A model generated the notes under the pieces. It was not told the origin of the DNA. It made no database searches and saw nothing but the letters and a program-made list of their open reading frames with translations. From Thalassomonas haliotis (GTDB lineage Bacteria > Pseudomonadota > Gammaproteobacteria > Enterobacterales > Alteromonadaceae), in NCBI RefSeq assembly GCF_028657945.1, contig NZ_CP059693.1:3162001-3226000 (forward strand): DNA of 64,000 nucleotides. The letters are read 5' to 3'. The position numbers and the translations under genes are program-made. Below, in pieces: positions 54,868 through 63,915 of this stretch. Position 1 is the first letter of the stretch. Each line of letters starts with the position of its first letter.

Positions 54868-56167
54868 GAGCACGCACCTCGACCGTTGGAATGATATTGG
54901 CCCTTTGCTGCTTGAGTTGTTTATTGGCATATTGGGTGCGTAAATATTTTTCAACATTCCTGGTCCATGCCGGGCATGAGGGTTTGCCATCTTTCATTGA
55001 CAAAAAGCTACAACCGCCGCCACACATAGGAAGATAAATGCAGTCGCTGCAATGCGGGTTCATCTGATAAAACACATCTTTTACCACATCATTTTCATTG
55101 CTTATTGCAATAGCTAGATCCGTATCCGGCGACACCACCTCGGGCAAACTGCCCATGCCAAGCTTAGTGCTTTTATGGCAAACATAGAGCTCACCTTTGG
55201 TATCAACCAGGCGAGATTTTGGCGAATTAAATTTGCAATAGCGGTTTTTTTGCAGCGGGGTCATGCCCAACTCTATGCCTTTATCCAGCGTCAGTTGCTG
55301 TAAGTCATTAAGATCGTCGTAGCTTAACTTTTCCATTTTTCCGGCATCAGCGTCATAAACTAAATTGTAATCAATCAGTAACCGGCCGTTTTGCGGGATC
55401 AGGCGCTGTTTCATGATATCGAGCAATTCCGGGATATGGGCATAGTTTTTTTGATCAAGATTGATCCTGATCACTATGGGGATCTTTTTAATCGCCTGAG
55501 CCAGGTTATTAATGATCACCTCAAAGGAGTCTTTATTTTTACCTGTTTTTAAACGGCGCTGATCATGAATATGTGCAGGCCCGTCTAGAGTAACCTTAAC
55601 ATGGCGGACATTGTGCCGACTAAGATAGTCAACTTTTTCATCCGTCAACAGGCTGCCGTTTGAGGTAATGTAATAGCTATAGGGGCAGTCATATTTTTGT
55701 GCCAATACCATCAAGGCATGGTTCAAACGTGTTAATTCTTTCCAGGCCAGTAGCGGCTCTCCGCCAAAAAAGTGTATGGCTATCGGCTCTGTGGGTACCA
55801 GGTTTTCCTCTACGTATTGCAATAACCTGTCTTGTTCGGCGTCAGCAAATTTTTCATTAACAAAGTCTTGAAAACAATAGGTACAACGAAAGTTGCATTC
55901 GCCATGCATACTTACTGTTAACTCCAGGCCGCGAGTTCGTTTATCAAGTGCCTGGTTTCTCTGTTGCAGTAAAGAAAGTTCATCCTGTCCCTGGTTAATG
56001 AAATAATGATTATATAGGAATGAACGGGTGCTGGCTGAAAGCTCATCTGCGGTAAGCTTTAGTTTGGGCTCTTCAATTATGGTCCCGGAAATGCCATTGC
56101 ATATTAATCTTTTGCCATCACTACCTGTAAATTTATAATTATATTTCGACTCGATAGGTTCAACCAT
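54860..56167 (-). CDS. Radical SAM/SPASM peptide maturase 1
   Basis: 435 residues. An N-terminal domain of about 85 residues is followed by C91-x3-C95-x2-C98 (CNFRCTYC), HFFGGEPL and VTLDGPAH. The SPASM domain has CKFNSPKSRLVDTKGELYVC, then CSDCIYLPMCGGGC and a later cysteine. It is first of three overlapping maturase genes, 172 bases after precursor B, with a terminator-like hairpin in between. A ribosome-binding GGAAGAG precedes the ATG. Confidence 0.9.
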   Translation of the reverse strand: MVEPIESKYNYKFTGSDGKRLICNGISGTIIEEPKLKLTADELSASTRSFLYNHYFINQGQDELSLLQQRNQALDKRTRGLELTVSMHGECNFRCTYCFQDFVNEKFADAEQDRLLQYVEENLVPTEPIAIHFFGGEPLLAWKELTRLNHALMVLAQKYDCPYSYYITSNGSLLTDEKVDYLSRHNVRHVKVTLDGPAHIHDQRRLKTGKNKDSFEVIINNLAQAIKKIPIVIRINLDQKNYAHIPELLDIMKQRLIPQNGRLLIDYNLVYDADAGKMEKLSYDDLNDLQQLTLDKGIELGMTPLQKNRYCKFNSPKSRLVDTKGELYVCHKSTKLGMGSLPEVVSPDTDLAIAISNENDVVKDVFYQMNPHCSDCIYLPMCGGGCSFLSMKDGKPSCPAWTRNVEKYLRTQYANKQLKQQRANIIPTVEVRAHG

Positions 56168-56190
56168 TATTCTCTTCCGTACAAATGAAA

Positions 56191-56208
56191 AATGGGGTTT
56201 CCCCCATT
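56191..56208 (-). terminator. Terminator-like hairpin between precursor B and maturase 1
   Basis: Read leftward, AATGGGG, a GAAA tetraloop and CCCCATT are followed by TTTTTC. The GNRA loop and T tail make this a good Rho-independent terminator. Placed between precursor and enzymes in one transcript, it would give many precursor messages and few enzyme messages. Confidence 0.75.
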
Positions 56209-56339
56209 AAATGTGTTAAAAGCAACACGGTTAATTAATGTGTTCAGGTTAAGTAACTTGTTGTACTTAATCTCAGCCATTCTCAGCTGTAATAAACACT
56301 TGAGAAAAACCAAGAGAAATCACATCAAAAATGGCTGAA

Positions 56340-56507
56340 CTAGTCGCAACCGTTACAGCAGTTGGTATAACCGTCACGGCCGTCAATAACTGCTGCACCG
56401 CCGGCAACCTCTTCTAAATCATCTAAAGAGACGCCAACAGATTGCACTTCAAGTTCATCTTGCTTTTCAATATCGGCCGCTTCCGTGCCTTTTTTTTCTT
56501 GTGTCAT
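56340..56507 (-). CDS. Candidate RiPP precursor B (VAGG leader)
   Basis: 55 residues, ATG at 56507 with AGGAAG seven bases upstream, stop TAG at 56340. The acidic leader (MTQEKKGTEAADIEKQDELE at the start; LDDLEEVAGG at the end) carries the double-glycine cleavage signal at residues 36-37. The predicted core is AAVIDGRDGYTNCCNGCD, with three cysteines, a tyrosine and two D-G pairs. It is the first gene before three radical SAM maturases, the usual place of a precursor. It is too short for many gene finders. Confidence 0.87.
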   Translation of the reverse strand: MTQEKKGTEAADIEKQDELEVQSVGVSLDDLEEVAGGAAVIDGRDGYTNCCNGCD

Positions 56508-57279
56508 GTTATAGCTTCCTTTAATTGAATATTGGGTAGTTGTTACGGCAAAAGTTATCTATTGAAAATAACATCTTAGTAACAAAACTAACTTAGCAAA
56601 CTAATCTGGCAGAGAACACAAAACCCCAGTCATAGTAAGGTTAAAATTCAGCCAAACTTTCTCTGCAGGCAAGCCCCCTAAAAATACAGCTTCAAAGCTC
56701 AGCCAGATAACCACAACAAGGCCAAAACCAATAGACAGCTTGTGCCATTGTTGCGTGTTGCTACACAGCTCTGCTTTTCCTGTATAAACATGATAAAACA
56801 AACACTTATCGGCAATTTAAAAGCTTGGATATAAGGGTTGCCGGTAAAGTTTTATGCCTGGCACAGGCTCGTTTATCACCTTGTCGATAACCGCACCGCC
56901 ACGTGATTTGGCTGTGTTTTTTCAACTAAGTGACCGGGGCGCACAGTTATTAAGGCATTATTCATGCCTTTACCCGCCATAAAACAAAGGAGCTTGTTGG
57001 CTAAATAATCCCCTTAATTGTCTGCAATTTAGTGGTCGATATTGACGGCCGCTGCCGGGGCTATTTACCTTTGGCCGTGAATTATCCTTTTTGGCTGTGT
57101 TTATAGCCGTCTGCGTGAGAAAAATGCCATAAAGAATCGCCACAGAGCCATTTTTCGCTACGGCAAGGAAGCCAGGGCATGCAGGCAAGAAATACAGTAT
57201 GGTGTTAAATCAAAAATGGATGCCGATTGTGTCAATTGGCCTTAGCTGTCGCCTATAAAGGGGCAATGGCCGTAATAGC
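56508..57279. other. Intergenic gap between the two halves of the peptide locus
   Basis: About 770 bases between precursor B and the fourth maturase gene. Two minus-strand open frames here (around 56601-56801 and 56970-57188) lack ribosome sites or family likeness and I do not support them. The first contains a hydrophobic stretch but its composition is not convincing. The promoter for precursor B should lie at the left end. Confidence 0.45.
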
Positions 57280-58386
57280 TTAAGCGAGCTTGTTGATGGC
57301 GATTAGCTCGCCTTTGATCCCGGCTCGGGGCAGAGCCTTTGCCGGGCAAGCCAATTCACTTTTATCTAAACTGGCAAAACCACGCGTCCAAAGTGCCATT
57401 TTCTGCCCGTCAAGATCCAGGCTGCCATCGCGGTTTATTTTCCCCAGGTTATTACGGTCATCGTCAAACATTATCGTGCATTTAGCCAGGCGGCCATCGG
57501 CGCGAATAAGCAATTGCCTGGGTTTAGCCGCATAACAAATGTAGGGATTATCGGCTTTATCGTTATTATCTGTGTCGTTACTCTTGTTATCACTGCTTTC
57601 TTGATCGCCCGGCTTTGTTTGATATTCATTGTTAACCGTTTTTTCTCCCTCACCAGCCAAGATAACCTTTATTTTTGAAATAAGCGCATCGAGGCCTTGC
57701 TTATCTTTGGGGACATATTCACTGACGTCTCCGCGAACACTCTTGCCCAGGTTGCTAATGCCACGAACAAAGGTGTGGTAGCGTTTATCCTTGCCGAAGT
57801 TGCGCCTGACCAGATGGGCAAGCGCCAGCATGGCCCTGCCGTTAGTTTTTGTGACATGCATCCGCAATAAAATGGAAAAATGAAGGTGACTTGACTGAAA
57901 GCTGAGTAAGTTTTGCCAGATACGATCAAAAGTGCCCTGCCCGTTTATCCGGACTCGTGTTTTATCATGGGCTTGCCCGGTGCCATCCAGGCTCACCTGG
58001 TAGTGTGTTATGCCGAGATTGATAAATGCTTCCAGGGTGTTTTTATCGAGTAAATAACCATTGGTGGTCATATCTGCCAAATACTGGAAGTCATGTTTTT
58101 CTTTTAGCTGCTGTATCTGGCGGGATATTTCAATAATCACCTGGCTGTTGAGGGTCGGCTCACCGCCAAACCATGATACCACTAATTTTTTCAAGCAAGG
58201 AGCCGAGTTAATGAGCAGGTTTTTGATCCCCTCTACGGTGTCCTGACTCATCTTGCCGATGCTGAAGTCTTCGTAGCAATAAAGACAACGGAAGTTACAT
58301 TTTTCGGTTGGCAGTATGATCAGGTGAAGAAAGCCGTCACTGGTTGAGGTGATAAAGCTTTTTTTAAAATCCTTAGCAAAATTCAT
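57280..58386 (-). CDS. Radical SAM protein 4 with a degenerate SPASM region
   Basis: 368 residues. The cluster motif C30-x3-C34-x2-C37 (CNFRCLYC) is almost at the N-terminus, so no separate leader-binding domain is present. WFGGEPT and VSLDGTGQ follow. A polar, aspartate/asparagine-rich insertion occupies about 255-280. The C-terminal region has only C284, C303 and C347 and lacks the usual C-x-x-C-x5-C-x3-C group, so at most one auxiliary cluster is likely. Its start overlaps the stop of candidate precursor C by one base (TGATG). Confidence 0.85.
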   Translation of the reverse strand: MNFAKDFKKSFITSTSDGFLHLIILPTEKCNFRCLYCYEDFSIGKMSQDTVEGIKNLLINSAPCLKKLVVSWFGGEPTLNSQVIIEISRQIQQLKEKHDFQYLADMTTNGYLLDKNTLEAFINLGITHYQVSLDGTGQAHDKTRVRINGQGTFDRIWQNLLSFQSSHLHFSILLRMHVTKTNGRAMLALAHLVRRNFGKDKRYHTFVRGISNLGKSVRGDVSEYVPKDKQGLDALISKIKVILAGEGEKTVNNEYQTKPGDQESSDNKSNDTDNNDKADNPYICYAAKPRQLLIRADGRLAKCTIMFDDDRNNLGKINRDGSLDLDGQKMALWTRGFASLDKSELACPAKALPRAGIKGELIAINKLA

Positions 58387-58550
58387 CAGCTAAGCTCATA
58401 TCTGCTATCATCATCTTCAGCGATGGCGGATTTCTTGACCTCGGCTTTAGGGACTGCTTTTCCGGTATTTTCCTGTTCGAGTTCATCCTTTAACTCTTTT
58501 AAAAACCTCACCTTATTTTCATTGATTTTTTCTTGCATGTTTTGTGTCAT
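58386..58550 (-). CDS. Candidate RiPP precursor C, coupled to maturase 4
   Basis: 54 residues from the ATG at 58550; an upstream ATG at 58571 gives seven extra residues. The peptide is highly charged: a helical first half (MTQNMQEKINENKVRFLKEL), a lysine-rich middle and an acidic end (AIAEDDDSRYELS). It has no double-glycine signal and no cysteine, unlike precursors A, B and D. Its stop overlaps the maturase 4 start by one base, which argues for a working partnership. It could be a precursor with core near DDDSRYELS or a small leader-binding helper. Confidence 0.6.
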   Translation of the reverse strand: MTQNMQEKINENKVRFLKELKDELEQENTGKAVPKAEVKKSAIAEDDDSRYELS

Positions 58551-58581
58551 GTTTACCGCCCCTGGCTTCAACCGATCGACG

Positions 58582-60090
58582 CTAGTTCAAATTGGCCAGT
58601 TTCTTTTCTGGCGGCAGGCCTTGCTTAAATTCATTATGTAAATAATCCCGGGCGGCCTTTAATCCCATATCAACATTTGTCATATAGTAGTCAATGCTGC
58701 GGGTAACCTGGATATCCGGCATGATGCCGTAACCAACAAAGTCCCGGCCATCGGCATAGGTATCACGCTTGGTACAAATGCTCGCCGTGCCGCCGCCCGG
58801 TAAATCCAAAATTAACGGCTGCCCTGTACTGCCAAACGTAGGCTCGCCGATAGTGATCAGGTGATCTGCCCCATCTGCATATAACAGGAAGTCTTCTGCT
58901 GCACCGGATGTTTCCCTGCCGATTAAAATGACTGTCGGCACCACTATTTTTTCATTGCGGGGCACATCATCGGCCACCAGCACATCCGGCTGCACTTCGC
59001 TCCAGGCCTGATCCAAAAAGTACGACTTATATTTTCTCGCCCAGGCATATTGCTCTCCATACTTGCCCCAGGCTTTGTAAGTGGCGTTATGTACCCGCAT
59101 CTTGCTTTTGGCCCCGGTCAAATCATGAAAGGTCAGGTATTTCAGAATTTCTTCGGCGATCATGGTATTGCCGCCGCCATTGGCCCTGATATCGAGTATC
59201 AAGCCCTTGGTTTGTTGTATTTTCGCAACCTGCGCCTTGAATTTGTCGACGATTTCATCATCGTAAAAATTATTGATGGATATATAACTGATGCCGTCTT
59301 CTAACTGGCGAAATGATATCGACGCTTTCTTATCCGCCTCCCTGCGGGTATAGGCCTTAGAGGCATGCCAGTGAATTTCTCTACCTGTCATATTGCGCTC
59401 AAGGCTGACATTTTTCACCTGGCCGTCGGGATGTTGAAATTGAATATCCACCCAGCTGCCCGGAGCGCCGGCAAGCAAGCCATAACCATCCAAATAGCTG
59501 CCCTGTATCGCCTTATCCAGCTTGATGTGCTCTGTTGAGCTGCTGATGTAAGGAAACACATCCCGTTTTAATTTATCTAATACCGGCTCTTTGTCGACGG
59601 CCAAAATAATAGCACCAACGGGAAGCCGGTCTTTAACCGAGGCTTCAATAGAAACCACTATGGCTTTGCCTTCGGCTTCGGCTAATTTAATGGCGGGAAA
59701 GTCTATGTATTGCTTAACCAGGTGCGCCGGCATTTTAACCAGGGTCATGCCGTCCTTTAACTCCGCGGCCAAACGGCTCATCAGCCGGTAATACTCAAAG
59801 TTGTTTTTAGTGTTATGTACTTGCGCCAGGTATCTTATGTAGGTGGCATCCCAGTCGAGTTCGGCTACCTGGTCAAAATAGGCAAAATTATAGCTGACCT
59901 CTTTCCAGAACAAAGACAAACCGTAGATTTTTTCTTCCATGGTTAATGCCTGCTCAACCTGGTGGTTAGCCGTGTTTGCCATCGCAGTTGCTTTAGACGC
60001 GTCGCTGTATGCATAACCTTGCTGACAAAGTAATAAACAGGCAAACAGCGCGACTTTTTTCAAGGTGAAATAGCTCTTTATCTTGTTCAT
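58582..60090 (-). CDS. Exported S41 family peptidase
   Basis: 502 residues, signal peptide about 1-27. The C-terminal-processing peptidase fold shows GLILDIRANGGGNT (about 296-309), catalytic S395 in GRETSGAAEDF, and EPTFGSTGQP. An early segment around 120-215 fits a PDZ-like domain (LPVGAIILAVDKEPVLDKL). Its ATG overlaps the exporter stop (ATGA), so it belongs to the export operon. In this setting it probably trims the exported peptide in the periplasm or confers protection, which is inference. Confidence 0.88.
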   Translation of the reverse strand: MNKIKSYFTLKKVALFACLLLCQQGYAYSDASKATAMANTANHQVEQALTMEEKIYGLSLFWKEVSYNFAYFDQVAELDWDATYIRYLAQVHNTKNNFEYYRLMSRLAAELKDGMTLVKMPAHLVKQYIDFPAIKLAEAEGKAIVVSIEASVKDRLPVGAIILAVDKEPVLDKLKRDVFPYISSSTEHIKLDKAIQGSYLDGYGLLAGAPGSWVDIQFQHPDGQVKNVSLERNMTGREIHWHASKAYTRREADKKASISFRQLEDGISYISINNFYDDEIVDKFKAQVAKIQQTKGLILDIRANGGGNTMIAEEILKYLTFHDLTGAKSKMRVHNATYKAWGKYGEQYAWARKYKSYFLDQAWSEVQPDVLVADDVPRNEKIVVPTVILIGRETSGAAEDFLLYADGADHLITIGEPTFGSTGQPLILDLPGGGTASICTKRDTYADGRDFVGYGIMPDIQVTRSIDYYMTNVDMGLKAARDYLHNEFKQGLPPEKKLANLN

Positions 60091-62255
60091 TTTACCACCT
60101 TAAGGGTTGCTTGCTTTTTATCTTGCTGAGGTTTTTCTGGTGTTGATTCAACCGGGGCAGCATCCTTTAGATTGGTCAGGTCTATGATCCTGTCGGCCAT
60201 ATTGATGGTTGCCTCTCTATGGGCAATCACAATGCGGGTGATACCCATATTTTTTACCACCTCGTTGATCTTTTTTTCGGTTTCGACATCAAGGGCACTG
60301 CTGGCTTCATCTAAAAATAAAATTTTCGGATCTTTATACAGCGCCCTGGCGATAAGCACCCGTTGTACCTGGCCACCGGAAAGGGTACTGCCCATATCGC
60401 CCGCCAGCGAATGAAAGCCCATGGGCATGGCATTAATATCATCAAAGATAACGGCATCTTTCGCAGCCTTTTCTAAGCGCTCCATATCCTGCTCTATGGC
60501 AAAAAAGCTGATATTATCACCGATAGACCCCGATAATAAGTCATCTCCCTGCATAACCGCGGACGTTATATGGCGGTAGTTGGTTAAGCCAATTTTATAA
60601 ATATCTTTACCATCGAGTAAGACACTGCCCGAGGTTGGCATAAGCAACCCCATGATAATTTTCATTAAGGTGGTCTTGCCAAAACCGGACGGGGCGATCA
60701 GGGCAACACTTTCCCCTGCCTCTATGGTCAGCGACAAATTCTCAAAGATATAAGGCTCGTTTTCGTTATAGCGATAGGAAATGTTTTTTAATTCAATTTT
60801 TCCCTGAACCTGCTCTAACTGCGGATAATCCGTTTCCAGGCCTTTTTCTTCATCTTCTAAGGCGATATCGGCAATGCGCGTTAAATGTAAGCCCATCATG
60901 CGCCATTCAAACACTTTCTCCAATAAGGTTTGGGCGCTGGTGGTAAATTGTTGCCGGTAGGCTAAAAAAGCAAATAAAATCCCCACGGTCATTTCTTCAT
61001 CCAGCACCAGGTAAGCGCCCAGCCAGATAAGCAGCACATATTCCATACCCAGCATTAACTCTTTTATCGTGGTATAACCTATGGTGAGTTTGCCGAGCTT
61101 GATATCAGCATTCATCCAGTCGGCATTGGCATTTTCCAGTTTTGACTGGCGTATGGCCTCGCCGCTGAACACTTTAACCGGTTGTACAGAGCGCACCGAC
61201 TCATAAAATAAACCGTCGGCAACGGCCCTTAGCTGCAGTTTTTCTTTGGTGTGACTTCGTATCGGCCCAAATGAAAGGACACGCGCCAAGGTATAGCAAC
61301 TGATGGCAACAACAGTGATGACGGCCAACAGGGGGGCGAAAACGAACATCATGATCAAGGTGATAACCGCCATAACGCCATCAATTAACCCTTCGACAAA
61401 ACCGCCGCTTAACAGCTGTTTAATATAATCGAGGGAATTGAACCTGGAAATCACATCGCCGATAAAACGCTTGCCAAACCAGTCCATGGGCAGGCGCAAC
61501 ATATGGCGGAATAAGTTAGAAACCAGTTGAATGCCTAAGGTGGTTCTCAGGTAAACAATAATCCAGGAACGAAAAGCCTCGGTTGCGACTTTAAGCAGCA
61601 GTAATAACGAGAAGCCTATACCCAGCACCAACAAAAAGGATCTGTCATTGGTGATCACCACATTATCGACCACAAGCTGAATAAAATAAGGGGCCAGCAA
61701 GGCCAGAAGCTGCAGCACAAAAGAGAGAATAATAACCTGTAACAGGCTGCGTTTTAATCCGGTGACACTGCGCCATAACACGCCAAAGCCCAGTTTTAAC
61801 TCTTCATTTTTTTGCTTGAATCCTTCTGTTGGTCTTACCTCTAAAGCAATTCCGGTGAAAGATTTAGACACGGCTTCCATGGTAAGGAACACTTCGCCTT
61901 TGGCAGGGTCGTGAATCACGATACCGGTGCGCTTTACCTCCTTTAACACCACAAAGTGGTTCAGATCCCAGTGTAAAATAATAGGGGCTTTTAATTTATT
62001 TAAGTTTTCCAGTTCAACTTTTATCGGCCGCCCTGTCATATGCAGCTGGGACGAAATATTAACCAGCTGCTTTAGTGTCGCGCCTTTCAAACTAATGGGG
62101 TATTTACGGCGAACGCTGAACAGGTCAACTTTATGACCGTAATAATTGGCAATCATGCAAATGGATGCCAGGCCACACTCCGCCGCTTCGCTTTGTAAGA
62201 TAACCGGAAGTTTTTTCTTATTGGAGAATCTTAGTTTATCTTTTACGTTTTCCAT
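60087..62255 (-). CDS. C39 peptidase-ABC exporter (leader-cleaving)
   Basis: 722 residues. The N-terminal C39 domain has the full catalytic set: C27 (AAECGLAS), H100 (DLNHFVVL) and D116 (IHDPAKG), so it should cut after double glycine. Transmembrane helices lie between about 165 and 425. The ATPase domain has Walker A at 521-529 (APSGFGKTT), signature LSGGQ at 625-629 and Walker B ILFLDE ending at 650. It exports the mature peptide while removing the VAGG leader of precursors A and B (and probably D). Upstream gene is HlyD, 38 bases away. Confidence 0.94.
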   Translation of the reverse strand: MENVKDKLRFSNKKKLPVILQSEAAECGLASICMIANYYGHKVDLFSVRRKYPISLKGATLKQLVNISSQLHMTGRPIKVELENLNKLKAPIILHWDLNHFVVLKEVKRTGIVIHDPAKGEVFLTMEAVSKSFTGIALEVRPTEGFKQKNEELKLGFGVLWRSVTGLKRSLLQVIILSFVLQLLALLAPYFIQLVVDNVVITNDRSFLLVLGIGFSLLLLLKVATEAFRSWIIVYLRTTLGIQLVSNLFRHMLRLPMDWFGKRFIGDVISRFNSLDYIKQLLSGGFVEGLIDGVMAVITLIMMFVFAPLLAVITVVAISCYTLARVLSFGPIRSHTKEKLQLRAVADGLFYESVRSVQPVKVFSGEAIRQSKLENANADWMNADIKLGKLTIGYTTIKELMLGMEYVLLIWLGAYLVLDEEMTVGILFAFLAYRQQFTTSAQTLLEKVFEWRMMGLHLTRIADIALEDEEKGLETDYPQLEQVQGKIELKNISYRYNENEPYIFENLSLTIEAGESVALIAPSGFGKTTLMKIIMGLLMPTSGSVLLDGKDIYKIGLTNYRHITSAVMQGDDLLSGSIGDNISFFAIEQDMERLEKAAKDAVIFDDINAMPMGFHSLAGDMGSTLSGGQVQRVLIARALYKDPKILFLDEASSALDVETEKKINEVVKNMGITRIVIAHREATINMADRIIDLTNLKDAAPVESTPEKPQQDKKQATLKVVK

Positions 62256-62293
62256 GGCGCTCTCTTAAACCTGCTGTTAGCTAAAGCAAAGGA

Positions 62294-63544
62294 TTAACTG
62301 TGCTCGATAGAAGATAAGATAGGCTCAAAGATCCAGCCTAATATACTGCGACTATCACCTATCACATCAGCGTCAAGTAACATGCCCGTTTGCAATGCAA
62401 CCGACTTTTCATTCAATGTAATGTGTTGTTGTGCCAGCGTAATGGTTGCCCGGTAAGACGGGCCTTCGACTAAAGACTCGACCTTTGCCTGGTAGGGATC
62501 GATCAGGGTTTTTGAAATGCTGCTTATCTTGCCTTTGAACATGCCGAACTTTTGATAGGGAAATGCGTGATAGCGCATATTGATATCCTGCCCTTCCTGA
62601 ATTTGCCCTATGGCACTGGCGGTAATATAAACCTCGGCAACCAGTTGCCTGTCTTGCGGCAATAACATCATCAAGGGCTTATTTACTTCAACGAAGTTAC
62701 CCTGCCGGTAATAAATATTGGCCACCACCCCGGCCTTGGGGGCGGTTATCAGATAGAACCTGTCGGCCTCTTTTTGTGCCAGTTCACGCTGTAAATTCTC
62801 AAGCGTTTGCTGGTAGCCCACCACCATAGACTGGCCCTGTAATTTCGTATTTCTGATATTTTTCTCTGTGGTATCGGCCAGCTCCAGTAGATTTAACCGT
62901 TCACGGGTCAGCGATTTAATCGCCAACCTGGCTTCTAAAACCTGGGCATATTTTGCGTTGTATTCCATTTGTGTTGCTTGTTGCGCTTTTTTCAGCTTGG
63001 AAATAATGGAAAGCTCAGATCGCAGCAAGGTTAAGTAATCAGTCTTGATTTCTATTTCATCAGCCCTTTGCTGGGCCTTGTTGGTATAGTTTTTTGCCGA
63101 GCGGGCAAGATCTTCTAATTCAAGGGCATTTAGCTTAGTTTGGTAATCAATTTTTTCCTCGGTTAATTTCAGGCTGCCGCGAATACTATTGATCAACTTC
63201 TCGTTAATCGTGCCATCTTTCCCGTCTCTTTCTGTCCTTACTCTGTATAGGGGAGCGCCCTGCTCAACCTTTTCTCCTTCCTTTATATAGATTTTGTCAA
63301 TGATGCCGGGCTGATAGGCCATTACTTTCGTATCGCCGCCTTTGCTTTTCAGCACGCCTTTAACAGGAAGCGAATGGGTAAATTGTCCCAACGAAAAAAA
63401 GGCCAGGGCAATAGTTAGCAGAACGAGAATAAAACCTGTGATAACAGTGAAACTGACAGGACGAATGAGCACAACATCTCCGTGCCTGGTGGTCATAGCC
63501 TCAATAACTTCTTTTCTAAAAAGTTGACGTTTTTTTGTTGCCAT
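62294..63544 (-). CDS. HlyD family membrane-fusion protein
   Basis: 416 residues with one transmembrane helix (about 29-52, FTVITGFILVLLTIALAFFSL-like), a lipoyl-type half domain (VMAYQPGIIDKIYIKEGEKV), a long helical hairpin (about 105-265) and a second lipoyl half (YLITAPKAGVVANIYYRQGNFV), then a beta-barrel end. It joins the ABC exporter to an outer-membrane channel of TolC type, which must be encoded elsewhere. First gene of the leftward export operon. Confidence 0.92.
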   Translation of the reverse strand: MATKKRQLFRKEVIEAMTTRHGDVVLIRPVSFTVITGFILVLLTIALAFFSLGQFTHSLPVKGVLKSKGGDTKVMAYQPGIIDKIYIKEGEKVEQGAPLYRVRTERDGKDGTINEKLINSIRGSLKLTEEKIDYQTKLNALELEDLARSAKNYTNKAQQRADEIEIKTDYLTLLRSELSIISKLKKAQQATQMEYNAKYAQVLEARLAIKSLTRERLNLLELADTTEKNIRNTKLQGQSMVVGYQQTLENLQRELAQKEADRFYLITAPKAGVVANIYYRQGNFVEVNKPLMMLLPQDRQLVAEVYITASAIGQIQEGQDINMRYHAFPYQKFGMFKGKISSISKTLIDPYQAKVESLVEGPSYRATITLAQQHITLNEKSVALQTGMLLDADVIGDSRSILGWIFEPILSSIEHS

Positions 63545-63915
63545 CTGCTTCCCTGAAATTGATGTTCAATAAAATGAGAGAGAAATTTTATTCGTCAATC
63601 TTGCTGAGCCAGTGCCATCTAGCACCTGCCTTGATTGCTTTCGAATGGCTTGCTTATAAATCATACGACTTTGATAGGGCTATTAAAAATAAACCCCGGT
63701 CATTAATCGCTAATAACCGGCCAAAAATATTGACTAATTGAGACAAAATTCGTCAATTTCAGGCCAAATAAAGTAGCCGAGCTTCAAAATAGCAAAAAAG
63801 CTATTAACCTAGCGCAAGGGATAGCGTCTTTTATTTTCTGCTGAGGTAAAAGTGTTGTGATCCCCTTTACTCTTTCTTTGCACAAGAGAACATTAAACGA
63901 GAGGAATATGTGACC
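63545..63915. promoter_or_regulatory. Divergent control region of the peptide locus
   Basis: 370 bases between the leftward HlyD operon and rightward precursor D. It holds an imperfect 25-base palindrome at 63696-63720 (CCGGTCATTA, ATCGC, TAATAACCGG, one mismatch) and two direct copies of ATTCGTCAAT at 63590-63599 and 63748-63757. These are good candidates for regulator binding, possibly by the GlxA/AraC-type protein. No full sigma-70 promoter could be picked with confidence. Confidence 0.55.

Noticed and set aside
56601-57188. Two minus-strand frames in the gap of the peptide locus
   Set aside because: No ribosome-binding sites, unlikely composition and no recognisable domains or leader motifs.
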